Assembly (NCBI GenBank): GCA_958295905.1
Contig: OY282382.1
Span: 2,566,001 to 2,630,000 of the forward strand
Reading direction: 5' to 3'
DNA from: an uncultured Vicinamibacterales bacterium
GTDB taxonomy: Bacteria; Acidobacteriota; Vicinamibacteria; Vicinamibacterales; UBA8438
Length of the DNA: 64,000 bases
The translations under genes were made by a program, and so were the position numbers. Shown piece by piece: positions 34,430 to 44,627 of this stretch. Each line of letters opens with the position of its first letter. Within the stretch, counting starts at the first letter, position 1. Under the pieces are notes generated by a model. That model ran no database searches, was not told the DNA's origin, and saw nothing but the letters and a program-made list of their open reading frames with translations.

Positions 34430-35536
34430 CTCTTTACTCGTTCTCGAGGACAACATCCCGGCCCACGAAGCCACGAACCACATGACCACCAACACGAAAA
34501 CCAGCGCCGAGGCAAGGCCACGCCACGGGGTCACCTGGGCATGGAGCAGGGAAGAGGCCCGGCGACGGCACGAGGCCTCCACCACCGACCCGGTCCTGGA
34601 GCCCGCCCAGACGTTCGACGACCAGTACTCTACGTTCTTCGAGCTCGCGGCGATCCGCCCGGACGCCGACGCCGCCCGGACCGGAGCCCACTCCCAGACG
34701 ATTCCGCGGACTTCTCTGCGGCGCCTGCGCAGGTTGGCGAACCCGGCCCACCAGCGTCGAGCTCCACAACGCCATGCGGGCCGAACCGAGGACAGGGCCG
34801 TTCAATATCGTCCGGTGCGGAGACGCCGAAAACCGTACTTTCCCGGTGCTATAGGGCCACGACGCATTGCGGAAACGCCGCCTCATGGTCGAACCCCACA
34901 GCGAAGCGGTGCCCCAAACCGGCATGGACCCCGAAGCCGCCGACTCTGGGCGACCGCGTCGCTGCCCCACATCACGCTGGATTTCCGGTTCGACTCGCAG
35001 AGCCTTGCAGCCTGCATCACTGATTAGCCGACGCTCGCCGGCCGGGCGTGGCCCAACTTCACCCCCCACGACAAGCGGGACAGCGAGATCCTCGCGCTGT
35101 GGCTGAACACGACGCTCGGCATGATGCTGTTCTGGTGAAGGGCGGCGCGGGAGCAAGCGGGGCGGGGGCGCACGACGATCAAGCGGCCGACTGGCCGATC
35201 TGCCGGTACTTGACACGCGGAAGCTGACAGCAGATCAGAAGACCCAAGCGACCGCCGCATTCGCTGAGCCTCAAGACTTAGACGTTCCTACCGGCGAACG
35301 AGGCGTACCGGGACTTGGCGCGCCGGGAACTCGATCGACGCGTGCTCGGTGATATCATACAACTCAAAGGAGACGGGCTGGAAGAAATCGACGGGCTGCG
35401 CCACGCTTGGTGCTGCGAACCGTCGGTACACGGCGGCAAAGCAAGGAGACCGAATGGACGGGACGACCCGGCCAGCCGCGCCGTGCGGTTGGCCGGAACC
35501 GACCCCGGGCACCTCCAACTCACAGAAACATGACTC
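34430..35536 (+). pseudogene. Decayed C-terminal part of an N6-DNA-methylase-type protein
   Basis: Pieces in several frames align to the C-terminal region of large adenine-specific DNA methylases: LPHITLDFRFDSQSLAACITD, then after a stop AGRAWPNFTPHDKRDSEILA LWLNTTLGMMLFW, then in another frame LADLPVLDTRKLTADQKTQA TAAF, then PANEAYRDLARRELDRRVLG DII and HAWCCEPSVHGGKARRP. The order matches the target-recognition and C-terminal segments of such enzymes (family recollection). The N-terminal catalytic part with NPPY is absent. At least three frame breaks and one stop codon. Confidence 0.55.
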
Positions 35537-35559
35537 GAAACGGATGCAGCAACAGCGGC

Positions 35560-35973
35560 ATGACAGAACAAGAAAGGCGGCGGACTGCCGCCGTTGCAGA
35601 CCAACTACAGGCACAGCTTGCGAAGAAGTGCGAAGCGATCGCCCAAAGGTTGAGGACAAGCCGCGCAAGATTGCGGGTCGCAATAACCCTCTCGGGCGAC
35701 CCGGAGATATTCCTGTTCGAGCCCGAAGGCACGTGCGACGAGGACGCTTTCGCGTACAACGCCGACGACACGACGAGAGCCGTGGACACGCTCCTCGGCG
35801 AGGAGAACGGGACCGTCGAGGAGTTCCTGTCAAACATCGCAGCAGCCGTGGCCGACAAGACGATGCCGGGGATACCGGCGACACCGATCTGGGACGAACC
35901 GTGCTTGGTCATCTGCGGCGTGCCGGACGCGACCGCCGAACAGTGGTTGAAGAAACGGCAAGCTGAGAGGTAA
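35560..35973 (+). CDS. Small acidic protein, unknown, in a defence-like cluster
   Basis: 137 residues from ATG 35560 (an in-frame ATG at 35530 is possible; neither has a clear ribosome site). Soluble and charged, no signal peptide. Recognisable stretches: ERRRTAAVADQLQAQLAKKC EAIAQRLRTSRARLRV (helical), GDPEIFLFEPEGTCDEDAFA and PGIPATPIWDEPCLVICGVP. No family recognised. It sits just upstream of the 35987 gene and the nucleotidyltransferase pair with short gaps, so it may belong to the same operon. Confidence 0.55.
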   Translation: MTEQERRRTAAVADQLQAQLAKKCEAIAQRLRTSRARLRVAITLSGDPEIFLFEPEGTCDEDAFAYNADDTTRAVDTLLGEENGTVEEFLSNIAAAVADKTMPGIPATPIWDEPCLVICGVPDATAEQWLKKRQAER

Positions 35974-35986
35974 CACGGAGTTAACG

Positions 35987-36409
35987 GTGAAGTCACTAAA
36001 CGATGACCTCTTAAACCCGGAGATCTACACCCGCGGGGTAGCCGGAGGCTGGACCGAAAGCGAGCTGTACCGGCTGATTGTCCGGCAGATTCAGCGCAGC
36101 TTCCACGCCGGGAACGACGACGACCGCAGGGAGATGCTGCGGAACAGGCCCGCGTTGACCGGGACCGTATGGGACGCGGTGGTCGCGGCGGTCGTCGAAC
36201 ACGCAGCCCGGGTCCACAACATCAATCCGCCGGACTGGGTCAACGAGCCTGAACGGTTCGCGGCCGAACCCGAGCAGCTACTGCGACGGCGGAAGAACCC
36301 CGATTCAATATGGCAGCCGGCGGCATTCCTGCGCCACGGCGTATGCATCGACAGCAGAGACCTCGACCAAAGGACGGGCGATGGCAGGCCGTGGACACCT
36401 CGACCGTGA
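35987..36409 (+). CDS. Probable partner protein of the DUF6036 nucleotidyltransferase
   Basis: 140 residues from GTG 35987, with CGGAG upstream. Soluble: GWTESELYRLIVRQIQRSFH, NRPALTGTVWDAVVAAVVEH, then a C-terminal signature LRHGVCIDSRDLDQRTGDGRPW. The next gene starts 29 bp before this stop, showing translational coupling. Genes of this type commonly precede DUF6036/AbiEii-like nucleotidyltransferases, where the upstream partner is antitoxin-like; that role is inferred from gene order only. Confidence 0.55.
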   Translation: MKSLNDDLLNPEIYTRGVAGGWTESELYRLIVRQIQRSFHAGNDDDRREMLRNRPALTGTVWDAVVAAVVEHAARVHNINPPDWVNEPERFAAEPEQLLRRRKNPDSIWQPAAFLRHGVCIDSRDLDQRTGDGRPWTPRP

Positions 36410-37150
36410 GAAGCTGTACGAACTATTCGAGACCCTCGACAAGGAGCTGCGCCACGAAAGAGGCGACCGAACGGTTATCTACGTAGCCGGCGGGGCGAGG
36501 ATGGCGCTCGGGCTCCACGATGGGAGAACGACGAACGACATCGACTGCGTGATACGCGAAAACCACGGGGCCGCATCGAAAGCGGTGCGAAAGATCACAG
36601 AGCGGGCGAAACTGCCGAACGATTGGCTGAACGAAGAACTCGGTCAAGTCATGCCGAAAGCCCCGACACCGGCGAGGTGACGCTCTTCAGCGGAAGCAAG
36701 CTCGTCGTGAAGGGCGCATCAGCGAAGCGCATGCTCGGGATGAAAATCTGCGCTCACCGGAAGATCGACATCGACGACGCGAAAGTACTCGTGAAGCGGC
36801 TGAATCTGAAAAGCACGAAGGAAATACAGAAGATCACAGAGGACCTGTACGAGGAGTATAGATCGAAACCGATCAAGGACATTGCGGAGGGACTCAAGCT
36901 TATTGCGGACGAAATGCCTCAACTCAAGGTCAACCACCGAAGAGAACCGGCTCCGACCGCACCAACCCGGGAGTTCGCAAGGGGTTCAACAACAGGCGAG
37001 GATCCGGGAAAACAATCAACAGAGCAGCCCGATCGAGCGGGCGAAGAGCTCATCACCCGGGGGAAGGGAAAGCCCGCAGGCGGGCACCGGATCGGGAAAA
37101 GGGATACCGGAAGAACCGTCCCCGCCCCCGGAGACGCCAGCGACCGTTGA
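36381..37150 (+). pseudogene. DUF6036/AbiEii-like nucleotidyltransferase, frameshifted
   Basis: The first frame has the nucleotidyltransferase core: RTVIYVAGGARMALGLHDGR TTNDIDCVIRE (GGxR...R-x-T-x-D-I-D, the metal-binding DxD equivalent), then LPNDWLNEELGQVMP. One base is lost or gained near 36657, ending the frame at 36680. The protein continues in another frame as SPDTGEVTLFSGSKLVVKGA, AKRMLGMKICAHRKIDIDDA and LVKRLNLKSTKEIQKIT, followed by a low-complexity tail. Family members are toxins of AbiE-like systems that transfer NTPs to RNA. Broken unless the frameshift is a sequencing error. Confidence 0.65.
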
Positions 37151-37445
37151 AACGCAAGGTCTGCCGCGGCCCGACCGAAAACGGCTACCTTACCGTCACC
37201 AAGTACGCCGCCGTGGGCGGCGCCGACCATCATCAGACGGCTGCGGCCACCGGGGAGGTCGACCGTCGCTCCCCGTTCGGGCCGGTCAACATGGGGCGTT
37301 GGCGGGATATACGGCAAGCCTAGCCGCCGCCACGGCGGGCTGTCAAAAGGAGCTCGATCCGCAGACTTTCGGGACCCCAAGGTCTGCCGACCGAGCATTC
37401 GGCAGGAACCACGATCCGGTTCGTTGGATCAGCAGCTAGAGGCAG

Positions 37446-38235
37446 ATGGATTCAGTACCGGACGGCCGGGTTCGCGGCGTGCAGGTTGGTGTGAGCGACC
37501 TCGACAACCCGGACGGCGACGGCTGGCTCGCGGTCAGGCAGTTCACCGTCGTCGAGAACACGCGCGAGCGGCGCCGACATCGTGCTGTTCGTCAACGGCC
37601 TGCCGCTGGCGGTCATCGAGCTGAAGAACGCGACGGACGGTAACGCTACGGTCCGGGCGGCCTTCCAGCGGCTTCAGACCTACAACTTGGAGATCCCCCT
37701 TGCTGTTCGCGTTCAACGTGGCGTTGATCGTGTCGGATGGACCGGACGCGCGCATCGGTACGCTGACCGCCGGTCGGGAGTGGTTCAAGCGGCGGCCCAC
37801 GTTTCGGGCGAGACGCTGTCCGGTCCGAGCCTGCCGCAACTCCAGAACCGCACTGTCGTCGTGCTCACCGACCGCAACGATCTCGACGACCAACTGTTCA
37901 CGACCTTCTCGCGCTGCGCCGACCTGCTGCGTCAGCCGCTGTCCAGGCCGAGAGCCGGGCCGACCTGCGGGCGAAGTTCACGGTGGAGTCCGGCGGCGTG
38001 GTGTTCACGAAGTTCTTCCCGGAGGAGAAGGGCGACCGCCGCGCCCCATGCTGAGGCGCTGCGCATCCGCGACGTGGGGTTCGACTGGATCCTGCGCGGG
38101 AACGTCCGCGCCCACCTGCGCCGCCTCGTCAGCGCATCCTTCGGAAGCACGGCTACCCGCCCGAAAAAGCAGGAGGCGGCTACGCGGACGGTGTTGGAGC
38201 AGGCGGAGGTTCTGTCCACCGGCGGGGCGGCGTGA
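37446..38235 (+). pseudogene. hsdR: Type I restriction enzyme R subunit (HsdR) remnant
   Basis: Pieces in three frames follow the order of Hsd[21 protein letters not shown], then [20 protein letters not shown] (the PD-ExK nuclease region, ELK), [40 protein letters not shown] (start of the helicase domain), [17 protein letters not shown], then a jump to the C-terminal [11 protein letters not shown] and [18 protein letters not shown]. Walker B and most helicase motifs are deleted. No HsdM or HsdS was seen. Confidence 0.85.
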
Positions 38236-38779
38236 CTCGGAGCCGTTCGCCGACAAGCGCAACCGCGTGCTGTCGGGCCGCGTGCGCCGCGATCAGGTTG
38301 GGAGCACCAGCCGGCCGGCGGGTGGCCGGTCGCGGATCTGATGATGCGGGGTTGCGCGACGCGCTGACGTTCGCCGCACACCACCGTCAGCGCCGGGTCT
38401 GCAGGCCAAGTGGCCAAGCGCCGATACGGATCGCGCGGCGCGTTGCCGCGGTCGGAGCGGCGCACGAACCGGGAATCCGACGACCATGGAGAAGGAAACG
38501 GAACCGGAAGATCCCCTGACTGAGCACACCCGTCCGCGCCTGACTGGGATCGCCTGCTCTCTGTGCCCCGACGGCTCGTCTGTTCGGTTGTCGTGTCCGG
38601 TATGATGACGGATGGCGCGGTCAGCCTGGGGCGGGGTCGTGATCCGCGTGGGACAAGAGCCGGTTCTGGAGCGTGCGCGGAGCCGGATTCCGCGGGCGTC
38701 CCGACATGGCGGGGGTGGTCGCCGGGAAGGCGGGCGCCGGTTCGGCCGCCCGTCCACGCACGTATCGGAGTACGACGAC
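38236..38779. other. Intergenic, no gene recognised
   Basis: 544 bp between the HsdR remnant and the TonB receptor. No coherent reading frame or repeat recognised. It marks the right edge of the accessory island and must contain the receptor promoter. Confidence 0.4.
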
Positions 38780-41671
38780 ATGGAACTGAGACTCTACTCT
38801 CCCGGCCACGGCGCAGCCGGTGCGCTGGCGCTGGTCCTGCTGGCCTCTTCCGCCGCCGCGCAGGTCGACCTGGGCCGGATCGACGTGGCCGTGGAGGACG
38901 CCACCGGCGCCGTGCTGCCGGGCGCCGCGGTCGCGATAGCGGGTCCCGAGGCCCGGTCCGACGTCTTCACGGACGCCCAGGGCGGGGCGCGCCTGCTGCG
39001 GCTGCCGGTCGGCGTCTACGAGGTGCGCGTCAGCTTTCCGGGTTTCCGCACGTTCGTGGACACGGCGGTGCGGGTTCGCGCGGCGTCGTCGACGCCGCTC
39101 GCGGCGACCCTGTCGATCGGCGGGATCGACGAGACGGTGATGGTCACCGGCACGGCGCCGATCATCGACCCGCGCCGCCAGAGCACCGATACGCACGTCA
39201 CGGTGGAAGAGCTGCAGGAGATCCCGTCCGCCCGCGATCCGTGGGTGGTGCTGCAGACGGTGCCCGGGGTCGTCGTCGACCGCCTGAACGTCGGCGGATC
39301 GGAGTCCGGCCAGCAGTCGCTCTACATGGCCAGGGGCGCGGGCAGCCAGGAGAACACCTGGACGCTCGACGGCGTCGTGATCACCGACATGGAGTCGCTC
39401 GCGTCGCCGACCTACTTCGACTTCGACCAGTTCCAGGAGGTGCGCATCAACACCGGCGGGGCCGACGTGCGGAACCAGACCCCCGGCGCCGCGGTGGACG
39501 TGATCCTCAAGAGCGGCGCCGACCAGTACCGCGGCAGCCTGCGGGGCTACTTCGCCAACGAGGGGCTGCAGCGCAACAACCTGTCGCCCGAACTGGCCGA
39601 GTCGATCGGCGGGAGGACGAAGAAGGGCAATCGGATGGAGCAGTACGCCGACTACGGCTTCGAGATCGGCGGCCCGCTCGTCGAAGACCGGCTGTGGGCC
39701 TGGGGCGCGCTGGGTGAGACCGACGTCCGGCTGCGCACCCTCATCGACACCGGCGACCGCACCACCCTGACCAACCGCGCGCTGAAGATGCAGGGACAGG
39801 TCACCCGCGGGTTGCGTCTCGGCTTGAACCATTTCAACGGGGCGAAGGTCAAGCTGGGGCGGAACGCGGGGCCGACGCGGCCCGACGAGACGACCTGGGA
39901 CCAAGGGGGCGACGGCGCCGGCCTGTTCACGGGCTCGGCCAACTGGGTCGGCCGCGAGCTGGTGCTCAGCGCCAAGGTCACGCAGTACAACTTCGGCTAT
40001 TTCCTGACGCCCCGCGGGGGGCTGGACGTGGAAGGGGTCTATCGTGACGTCAACCGCGTCTACCACAATTCGTTCTTCGACTTCCGGTCGTGGAACCCGC
40101 AGACCGTGGCCAACGTCGACGCCAACTGGTTCCACGGTGACCACGAGCTGAAGCTCGGGGTCGGCTTGCGCAAGTTCGGTTTCGAGAGATCGGTGGTGTG
40201 GCCGGGCAACGGGGCGCTCACGCTCCATCGCGACAGCTATGCCGAAGACGGCCGGATGCTGGCTATGGTCTACGGCGACGCCGTCGTGAACGCCGAGGGC
40301 CGGTACGCCAGCTTCTACGCCAGCGACCGGATTTCGAAGGGTCGTCTGACCGTCGACGTCGGCGTCCGGTTCGATCGGTCGACGTCCTCGTTGCTGGAGG
40401 CGGGCAGACCGGCGAACGCGCTTGTTCCGGACGTGTTGCCGGCCCTGACGTCCCCGGCGCTGAACAACACCCACGTCTTCAACGTACCCGCGCCGCGCCT
40501 CGGCGTGAGCTACGCCCTCGGGGCGCAGTCGGATACGCTTCTGCGCGCGAGCTACGGCCAGTTCGCGTCGCAGTTGGCGGCGGGAGCGGCCGAGATCGTG
40601 GCGGGGCCGGTGGCCGATGCGACCGTCTACTACTCGGCCGTCGATTCCAACGGCGACGGCGTGACGCAGCGGAACGAGCTGCTCCCCGGCATCGTCGACG
40701 CGGTCGGCTTCGACCCCGCCGACCCGACCTCGACGGCCAGCGTCAATCGGGTCGCCCCGGACCTGACGTCGCCGCGGACGCACGAGCTGATCTTCGGCGT
40801 CGATCGAGAGCTGCCGATCCCCGATTCGGCCTTCACCGCGTCGGTGACGTACCGCCGATTCACCAACTTCCGGTGGGAGCCGCTGATCGGACTCTCCGCC
40901 GCCGACTACGCGGTCGTGGACACCATCGCGGCGCGGCTGCCGGCGGCGGCCGGGGGCGCCTCGGTCAGCCGGGACGTCTACGCGCCGTTGCCGGGGGTGG
41001 CGCTGCCGCCCGGGAACGGCCGGGACGAACGCAACCGCAAGGGCTACCACCAAGCGTTCTGGGGCTGGGAGACCAACTTCCTCAAGCGGCTGAGCAACCG
41101 CTGGATGGCCCGCATCGCCTACTCCTGGAACGATCACCGGGAGTACTTCCCGGACCGGACGGCCGCGATCATCGATCCGACGCCGTCGCCCGTCAGCCCC
41201 AAGCGCCACGGGGGGTTGGTGATCACCGACACCAGCGGCAGCGGCAAGACGGACATCTACTTCGTGAGCCCGAAGTTCCAGTTCATCGCCAACGGGCTCT
41301 ACGAGGGGCCGTTCGGCGTCAACATCGCCGCCAACCTGCTGATTCGTCAGGGGTACGGTCAGCCCTACTACGAGGAGATCGAGGCCCACGTGCGGGATCC
41401 GTTCCCGCTGAAGGATGTGCTCCTGGTTCCCGACGTCGGCGCCAACCGTCTGCCCGCCATCAAGAGCTTCGACCTGCGGATCGGCAAGGAATTCCTCGTC
41501 GACGACCTCACCCTGAACGTCGATCTCGATTGGTTCAACATTCTGAACGTCGGGACGCCGCTCGTCCGGCAGTACGACGTCGGCACGGCGGAGGGGCCGA
41601 CCGGTCCGGGCCGGACGCTCGAAATCATGAATCCGAGCCTGTTGCGCCTCGGTTTCCGGCTCGCGTTCTAG
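38780..41671 (+). CDS. TonB-dependent receptor with N-terminal carboxypeptidase-regulatory-like domain
   Basis: 963 residues. The ATG at 38780 follows GGAG by nine bases and gives a signal peptide (ALALVLLASSAAAQ). Residues about 22-105 form the CarboxypepD_reg-like beta domain (VEDATGAVLPGAAVAIAGPE, GVYEVRVSFPGFRTFVDTAV). The plug follows (VMVTGTAPIIDPRRQ, LNVGGSESGQQSLYMARGAG, FDQFQEVRINTGGADV), then a 22-strand-type barrel ending in Phe (LLRLGFRLAF), as required for outer-membrane assembly. Such acidobacterial receptors of the Oar-like type import or bind oligosaccharides or peptides; the substrate is not readable. No neighbouring TonB/ExbBD. Confidence 0.92.
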   Translation: MELRLYSPGHGAAGALALVLLASSAAAQVDLGRIDVAVEDATGAVLPGAAVAIAGPEARSDVFTDAQGGARLLRLPVGVYEVRVSFPGFRTFVDTAVRVRAASSTPLAATLSIGGIDETVMVTGTAPIIDPRRQSTDTHVTVEELQEIPSARDPWVVLQTVPGVVVDRLNVGGSESGQQSLYMARGAGSQENTWTLDGVVITDMESLASPTYFDFDQFQEVRINTGGADVRNQTPGAAVDVILKSGADQYRGSLRGYFANEGLQRNNLSPELAESIGGRTKKGNRMEQYADYGFEIGGPLVEDRLWAWGALGETDVRLRTLIDTGDRTTLTNRALKMQGQVTRGLRLGLNHFNGAKVKLGRNAGPTRPDETTWDQGGDGAGLFTGSANWVGRELVLSAKVTQYNFGYFLTPRGGLDVEGVYRDVNRVYHNSFFDFRSWNPQTVANVDANWFHGDHELKLGVGLRKFGFERSVVWPGNGALTLHRDSYAEDGRMLAMVYGDAVVNAEGRYASFYASDRISKGRLTVDVGVRFDRSTSSLLEAGRPANALVPDVLPALTSPALNNTHVFNVPAPRLGVSYALGAQSDTLLRASYGQFASQLAAGAAEIVAGPVADATVYYSAVDSNGDGVTQRNELLPGIVDAVGFDPADPTSTASVNRVAPDLTSPRTHELIFGVDRELPIPDSAFTASVTYRRFTNFRWEPLIGLSAADYAVVDTIAARLPAAAGGASVSRDVYAPLPGVALPPGNGRDERNRKGYHQAFWGWETNFLKRLSNRWMARIAYSWNDHREYFPDRTAAIIDPTPSPVSPKRHGGLVITDTSGSGKTDIYFVSPKFQFIANGLYEGPFGVNIAANLLIRQGYGQPYYEEIEAHVRDPFPLKDVLLVPDVGANRLPAIKSFDLRIGKEFLVDDLTLNVDLDWFNILNVGTPLVRQYDVGTAEGPTGPGRTLEIMNPSLLRLGFRLAF

Positions 41672-41902
41672 CACCGGTCTGCCGGTTCGCGGAACGTCAT
41701 CTGCAAGCCCTGGATGGCTGTCTCGCGCCAAGCGCTTCGTTGCCGACTTGGCGGACCGCGGCACGTCACCGGCGAGCTTGGGTGGCGGTCTCCGCCGGGC
41801 GCGCCGCGACCCGGCCTGACGCTCCGCATGCGGGCGGACTCCGCCGGAAACTCCGTGTTCGCCCTCTGGCCGCGGTAGCGGGCCGGGCGCGGCGATACCG
41901 GC

Positions 41903-42958
41903 TCATGCGCGACCGGCCGCGGCCTGCCGAACCGCAGCGAGCGCACGGTCGACGTCGGCGCGCGAGACGTCGAGGTGGGTGACGGCGCGGATCGCGCCGC
42001 CGGCGCCGCTCAGGCGTACGCCGGACGCCGCGAGCCGGCCGATGAACTCCCGGTTGCTCAGATCCGGCCCGCTGGCGTCGAAGAACACCATGTTGGTGTC
42101 GGGCGCGGCGGTGCGGACCTCGATGCCGTCGATCCCGGCCAGTCCGGCGGCCAGCCGGCGGGCGTTCTCGTGGTCCTCGGCGAGCCGGTCGACGTGGTGG
42201 TCGAGGGCGTACAGGCACCCCGCGGCGGCGATGCCCGCCTGCCGCATCGCGCCCCCGAAGAGCTGCTTGTAGCGGCGCGCCCCGGCGATGAACGCCGCCG
42301 TCCCCGCGAGCACCGCGCCGATGGGGGCGCCGAGCCCCTTGGTGAAGTCGATCCAGAGGCTGTCCACCCGGGCCGCGACGGCGGCCGCCGAGACGCCGAG
42401 GGCCGCGCACGCGTTCAGCAGCCGGGCGCCGTCCATGTGCAGGGGCACGCCTCGCGACCGCGCGCAGGCGGCGACCGCGTCGAGCGCCTCCAACGGCCAC
42501 ACCGCGCCCCCGCCGAAGTTGTGGGTCTGCTCGACGCAGACGAGCCCGACGGGCTGGCCGTACGGCTCGGGCACCGCGGCCACCCGGTCCATCGCCGCCT
42601 GGAGCTCGGCCGCGGTGAAGATACCGCGCTCGGTCCGGATCGTCTCCGTGACGACGCCGGAGGCGAGGGCGGCTCCGCCGGATTCGGCGCGAACGACGTG
42701 GGCCATTCCGTCGGCGACGAGGGCGTCTCCCGGCCGGGTGTGGGTCTTGACCGCCACGAGGTTGCACATCGTGCCGGTGGGAAGCCACAGGGCCGACTCC
42801 TTGCCGAGCAGATCGGCCACCCGCTCCTGCAAGCGGATGACGGTGGGGTCTTCTCCCTTCTGCTCGTCCCCGACCTCGGCGGCGGCGATGGCTGCGCGCA
42901 TGCCGGGGGTGGGTCGGGTCTCGGTATCGCTGAAGAGGGGGATGACGTTGTCCGGCAT
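41903..42958 (-). CDS. ltaE: Low-specificity threonine aldolase family (PLP enzyme)
   Basis: 351 residues from ATG 42958 with GGAGCG upstream. Fold-type I PLP enzyme: FSDTETRPTPGMRAAIAAAE VGDE (N-terminal substrate region), WLPTGTMCNLVAVKTHTRPG D, VCVEQTHNFGGGAVWPLEAL, LHMDGARLLNACAALG (Asp that contacts the PLP nitrogen) and WIDFTKGLGAPIGAVLAG with the Schiff-base Lys. It cleaves L-threonine or allo-threonine to glycine and acetaldehyde; some relatives act on other beta-hydroxy amino acids. Standalone gene. Confidence 0.9.
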   Translation of the reverse strand: MPDNVIPLFSDTETRPTPGMRAAIAAAEVGDEQKGEDPTVIRLQERVADLLGKESALWLPTGTMCNLVAVKTHTRPGDALVADGMAHVVRAESGGAALASGVVTETIRTERGIFTAAELQAAMDRVAAVPEPYGQPVGLVCVEQTHNFGGGAVWPLEALDAVAACARSRGVPLHMDGARLLNACAALGVSAAAVAARVDSLWIDFTKGLGAPIGAVLAGTAAFIAGARRYKQLFGGAMRQAGIAAAGCLYALDHHVDRLAEDHENARRLAAGLAGIDGIEVRTAAPDTNMVFFDASGPDLSNREFIGRLAASGVRLSGAGGAIRAVTHLDVSRADVDRALAAVRQAAAGRA

Positions 42959-43540
42959 GGCGTGGCGCTCCGGGTCGGCCCCCGCGCGTGGCGGCCGACC
43001 GGTCATGGTGGTCCGGCGCCCGCCGGCCCGCGTGGCGGCGTCGGACCGGTCGGGTTGCCGGCCCGCGTGGCGGCGTCGGACCGGGCGTTCGTTCGGGCGC
43101 CGCCGCCCGCGGGCCGGCGGCGGACGGCCGGGAACGGGATGACCGAGGCGTCCCGCCCCGCCATCACCCGCGTCGGCGCCACCGCTTCATGGTGCGCGCC
43201 TGCCAAGCGGCCAAGTCGGACAGGATCCAGGGCATCCACGCTGACTGCGCGTGACGGCCCGCCCCCGATTCGAGGGGTCGCCACCGGCTTGCCGACCGGC
43301 CCGCGCCGCGTGAGACCCACGATGCCGCCCGTCCGGAGCCCAGGACCCGGCACGATTCTGCCTGCGCCCGGCGGTGGCGGAGCGTGGGATGGTCCTGGGA
43401 CAGGACCCTGGCCTGGTTGCCGCTGCCGCGGCCCCGCTTCATGGTGCGCTTCCTGCCAAGCGGCCAGACCCGGCGGCCGCGGGTGCCGTGAGATTACCTC
43501 ACAAGGGGGCGGGAGGTGGCAAGGACTGAGGGCCGGCGAT
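42959..43540. other. Repeat-rich intergenic region upstream of threonine aldolase
   Basis: 582 bp with no gene. Contains a tandem duplication (GCCGGCCCGCGTGGCGGCGT at about 43023 and 43058, period 35 bp) and the dispersed repeat at 43226-43400. That repeat is bracketed by related short stretches (CGCTTCATGGTGCGC...CCTGCCAAGCGGCCA at about 43185 and 43434). Confidence 0.5.
43226..43400. repeat. About 170-bp dispersed repeat, copy 1 (copy 2 at 48766-48926)
   Basis: GATTCGAGGGGTCGCCACCG, CTTGCCGACCGGCC, GCGCCGCGTGAGACCCACGA, CCGTCCGGAGCC and GGAGCGTGGGATGGTCCTG occur in the same order and orientation at 48766-48926. It lies upstream of minus-strand operons at both places. MITE or REP-like; terminal repeats not evident. 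Confidence 0.8.
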
Positions 43541-43987
43541 TCAGCGCCGCGTCGCCGCGGTGGGGCCGGCGGAATCGTTCCCCCGGCCGCGGAGCGCCAC
43601 GGGCCGGCCGTGCGGGGTGTGGCGGTAGGCGTCGGCCCACGCCTCCTTGCGGGTGTCGAGAGCGGGCGCATCGGTGAGGCCCTTCGCGGTGACGAGGCGT
43701 TCGAGGGCCGCGACCCAGTGGTGGTAGTAGCGCGAGCCGTCGTCGGGCTCGCCGCGCGCGGCGGCGGATCGGAGCTCGTCGGCGAGGGCGCCGGTCCACT
43801 CCTTCCAGGTGAAGTGGCCCTGCTCCGAGAGGGTGACCGCGAGGGCGAACGCCTGCGCCTGCCACGGTTCGGCGAACACCGGTCCCTCTTCGTCCCGCGG
43901 CAGCGGCGGGAGCGCGTCGAGCCGTTCGGCGTCGAGCGCCGGCGCGGCGGGCCGCGGCGCGCGGAGCGGACGCTCAGATCGGCTCAA
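43541..43987 (-). CDS. Nitrile hydratase accessory (activator) protein
   Basis: 148 residues. Core matches the NHase accessory family: PVFAEPWQAQAFALAVTLSE QGHFTWKEWTGALADEL and YYHHWVAALERLVTAKGLTD then TRKEAWADAYRHTPHGRPV. It resembles the N-terminal half of the beta subunit, as expected for this family of cobalt chaperones that deliver metal to the alpha subunit. It overlaps the beta-subunit stop by 14 bp, so the operon is alpha-beta-accessory. Low-complexity C-terminal tail. Confidence 0.88.
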   Translation of the reverse strand: MSRSERPLRAPRPAAPALDAERLDALPPLPRDEEGPVFAEPWQAQAFALAVTLSEQGHFTWKEWTGALADELRSAAARGEPDDGSRYYHHWVAALERLVTAKGLTDAPALDTRKEAWADAYRHTPHGRPVALRGRGNDSAGPTAATRR

Positions 43988-44627
43988 GATAGTCCTCCCA
44001 GAGGTCGGCGAAGACGGCGTCGCGCTTCGCGGCCCGCTCTCCCCACAGGCCGCGCGCCGCGAAGCGCACGGTGTAGACGTGCTGCGGGGGCCGGTCGAGG
44101 GCCTGTCCGGCCTCGTCGGTGTCCTGCAGCGCGTAGACGCCGTTGTCGCGGGTCACGACGCCGGCCTTGCCGCGCGTATAGCGCGGCAGCCGCGTATGTC
44201 CCGGGGGATGCAGGTTGCGCGCGCGCACATCCTGCCCGGGCCGGAAGCGCGGCGCCGCCGCGGCGTCCAGTCGTCCGGGGCCGGCGGGGCGCGCGGCCGG
44301 CCCCGGACGGAGAGGCGGCCCCGGCGGCCCGGGCTGCGGCCGCCCCGTCTCGATCTCGGCCTGCGTCACGAGGCCGCTGCGGAGAAGCCGGTCCACCGAT
44401 ATCGCGAACCAGCGCTCGTAGTACGACAGGCGCAGGTACTCGGCGGGGGGGATGCGTTCGAGGTCGTAGCGGAAGCTTCCCCAGCCCGGCGCCCGGTCCT
44501 TGGGCCGGAGGGCGGCGCGGAGCGCGAAGACTCGGCCTTCCCACGGGTGGTGGAAGACGGGCTCGTCGGGCTCGGGCTCGACGGCGCCGAAGCCGTCCAT
44601 CCCGCCGAGGTCGTGGATGCCGTTCAC
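43974..44627 (-). CDS. Nitrile hydratase beta subunit
   Basis: 217 residues from a GTG that overlaps the alpha-subunit TGA (GTGA). Begins [35 protein letters not shown], the family N-terminus. The C-terminal SH3-like domain includes [23 protein letters not shown] and ends [31 protein letters not shown] Gly/Pro-rich linker (residues 105-135, [20 protein letters not shown]) is longer than usual. Forms the heterodimer with alpha that hydrates nitriles to amides. Confidence 0.93.
   Translation of the reverse strand: MNGIHDLGGMDGFGAVEPEPDEPVFHHPWEGRVFALRAALRPKDRAPGWGSFRYDLERIPPAEYLRLSYYERWFAISVDRLLRSGLVTQAEIETGRPQPGPPGPPLRPGPAARPAGPGRLDAAAAPRFRPGQDVRARNLHPPGHTRLPRYTRGKAGVVTRDNGVYALQDTDEAGQALDRPPQHVYTVRFAARGLWGERAAKRDAVFADLWEDYLEPI

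Noticed and set aside
34430-34540. Hydrophobic segment on the minus strand (ALVFVLVVMWFVASWAGML)
   Set aside because: Looks like a membrane helix, but the frame has no credible continuation, and the plus strand fits the methylase remnant better.
38621-41764. A 1047-codon open frame on the minus strand
   Set aside because: It is the antisense shadow of the TonB receptor, whose signal peptide, plug and terminal Phe are clear on the plus strand.
43020-43090. Tandem GC repeat near the threonine aldolase start as a regulatory array
   Set aside because: Only two 35-bp units of low complexity; nothing suggests protein binding.
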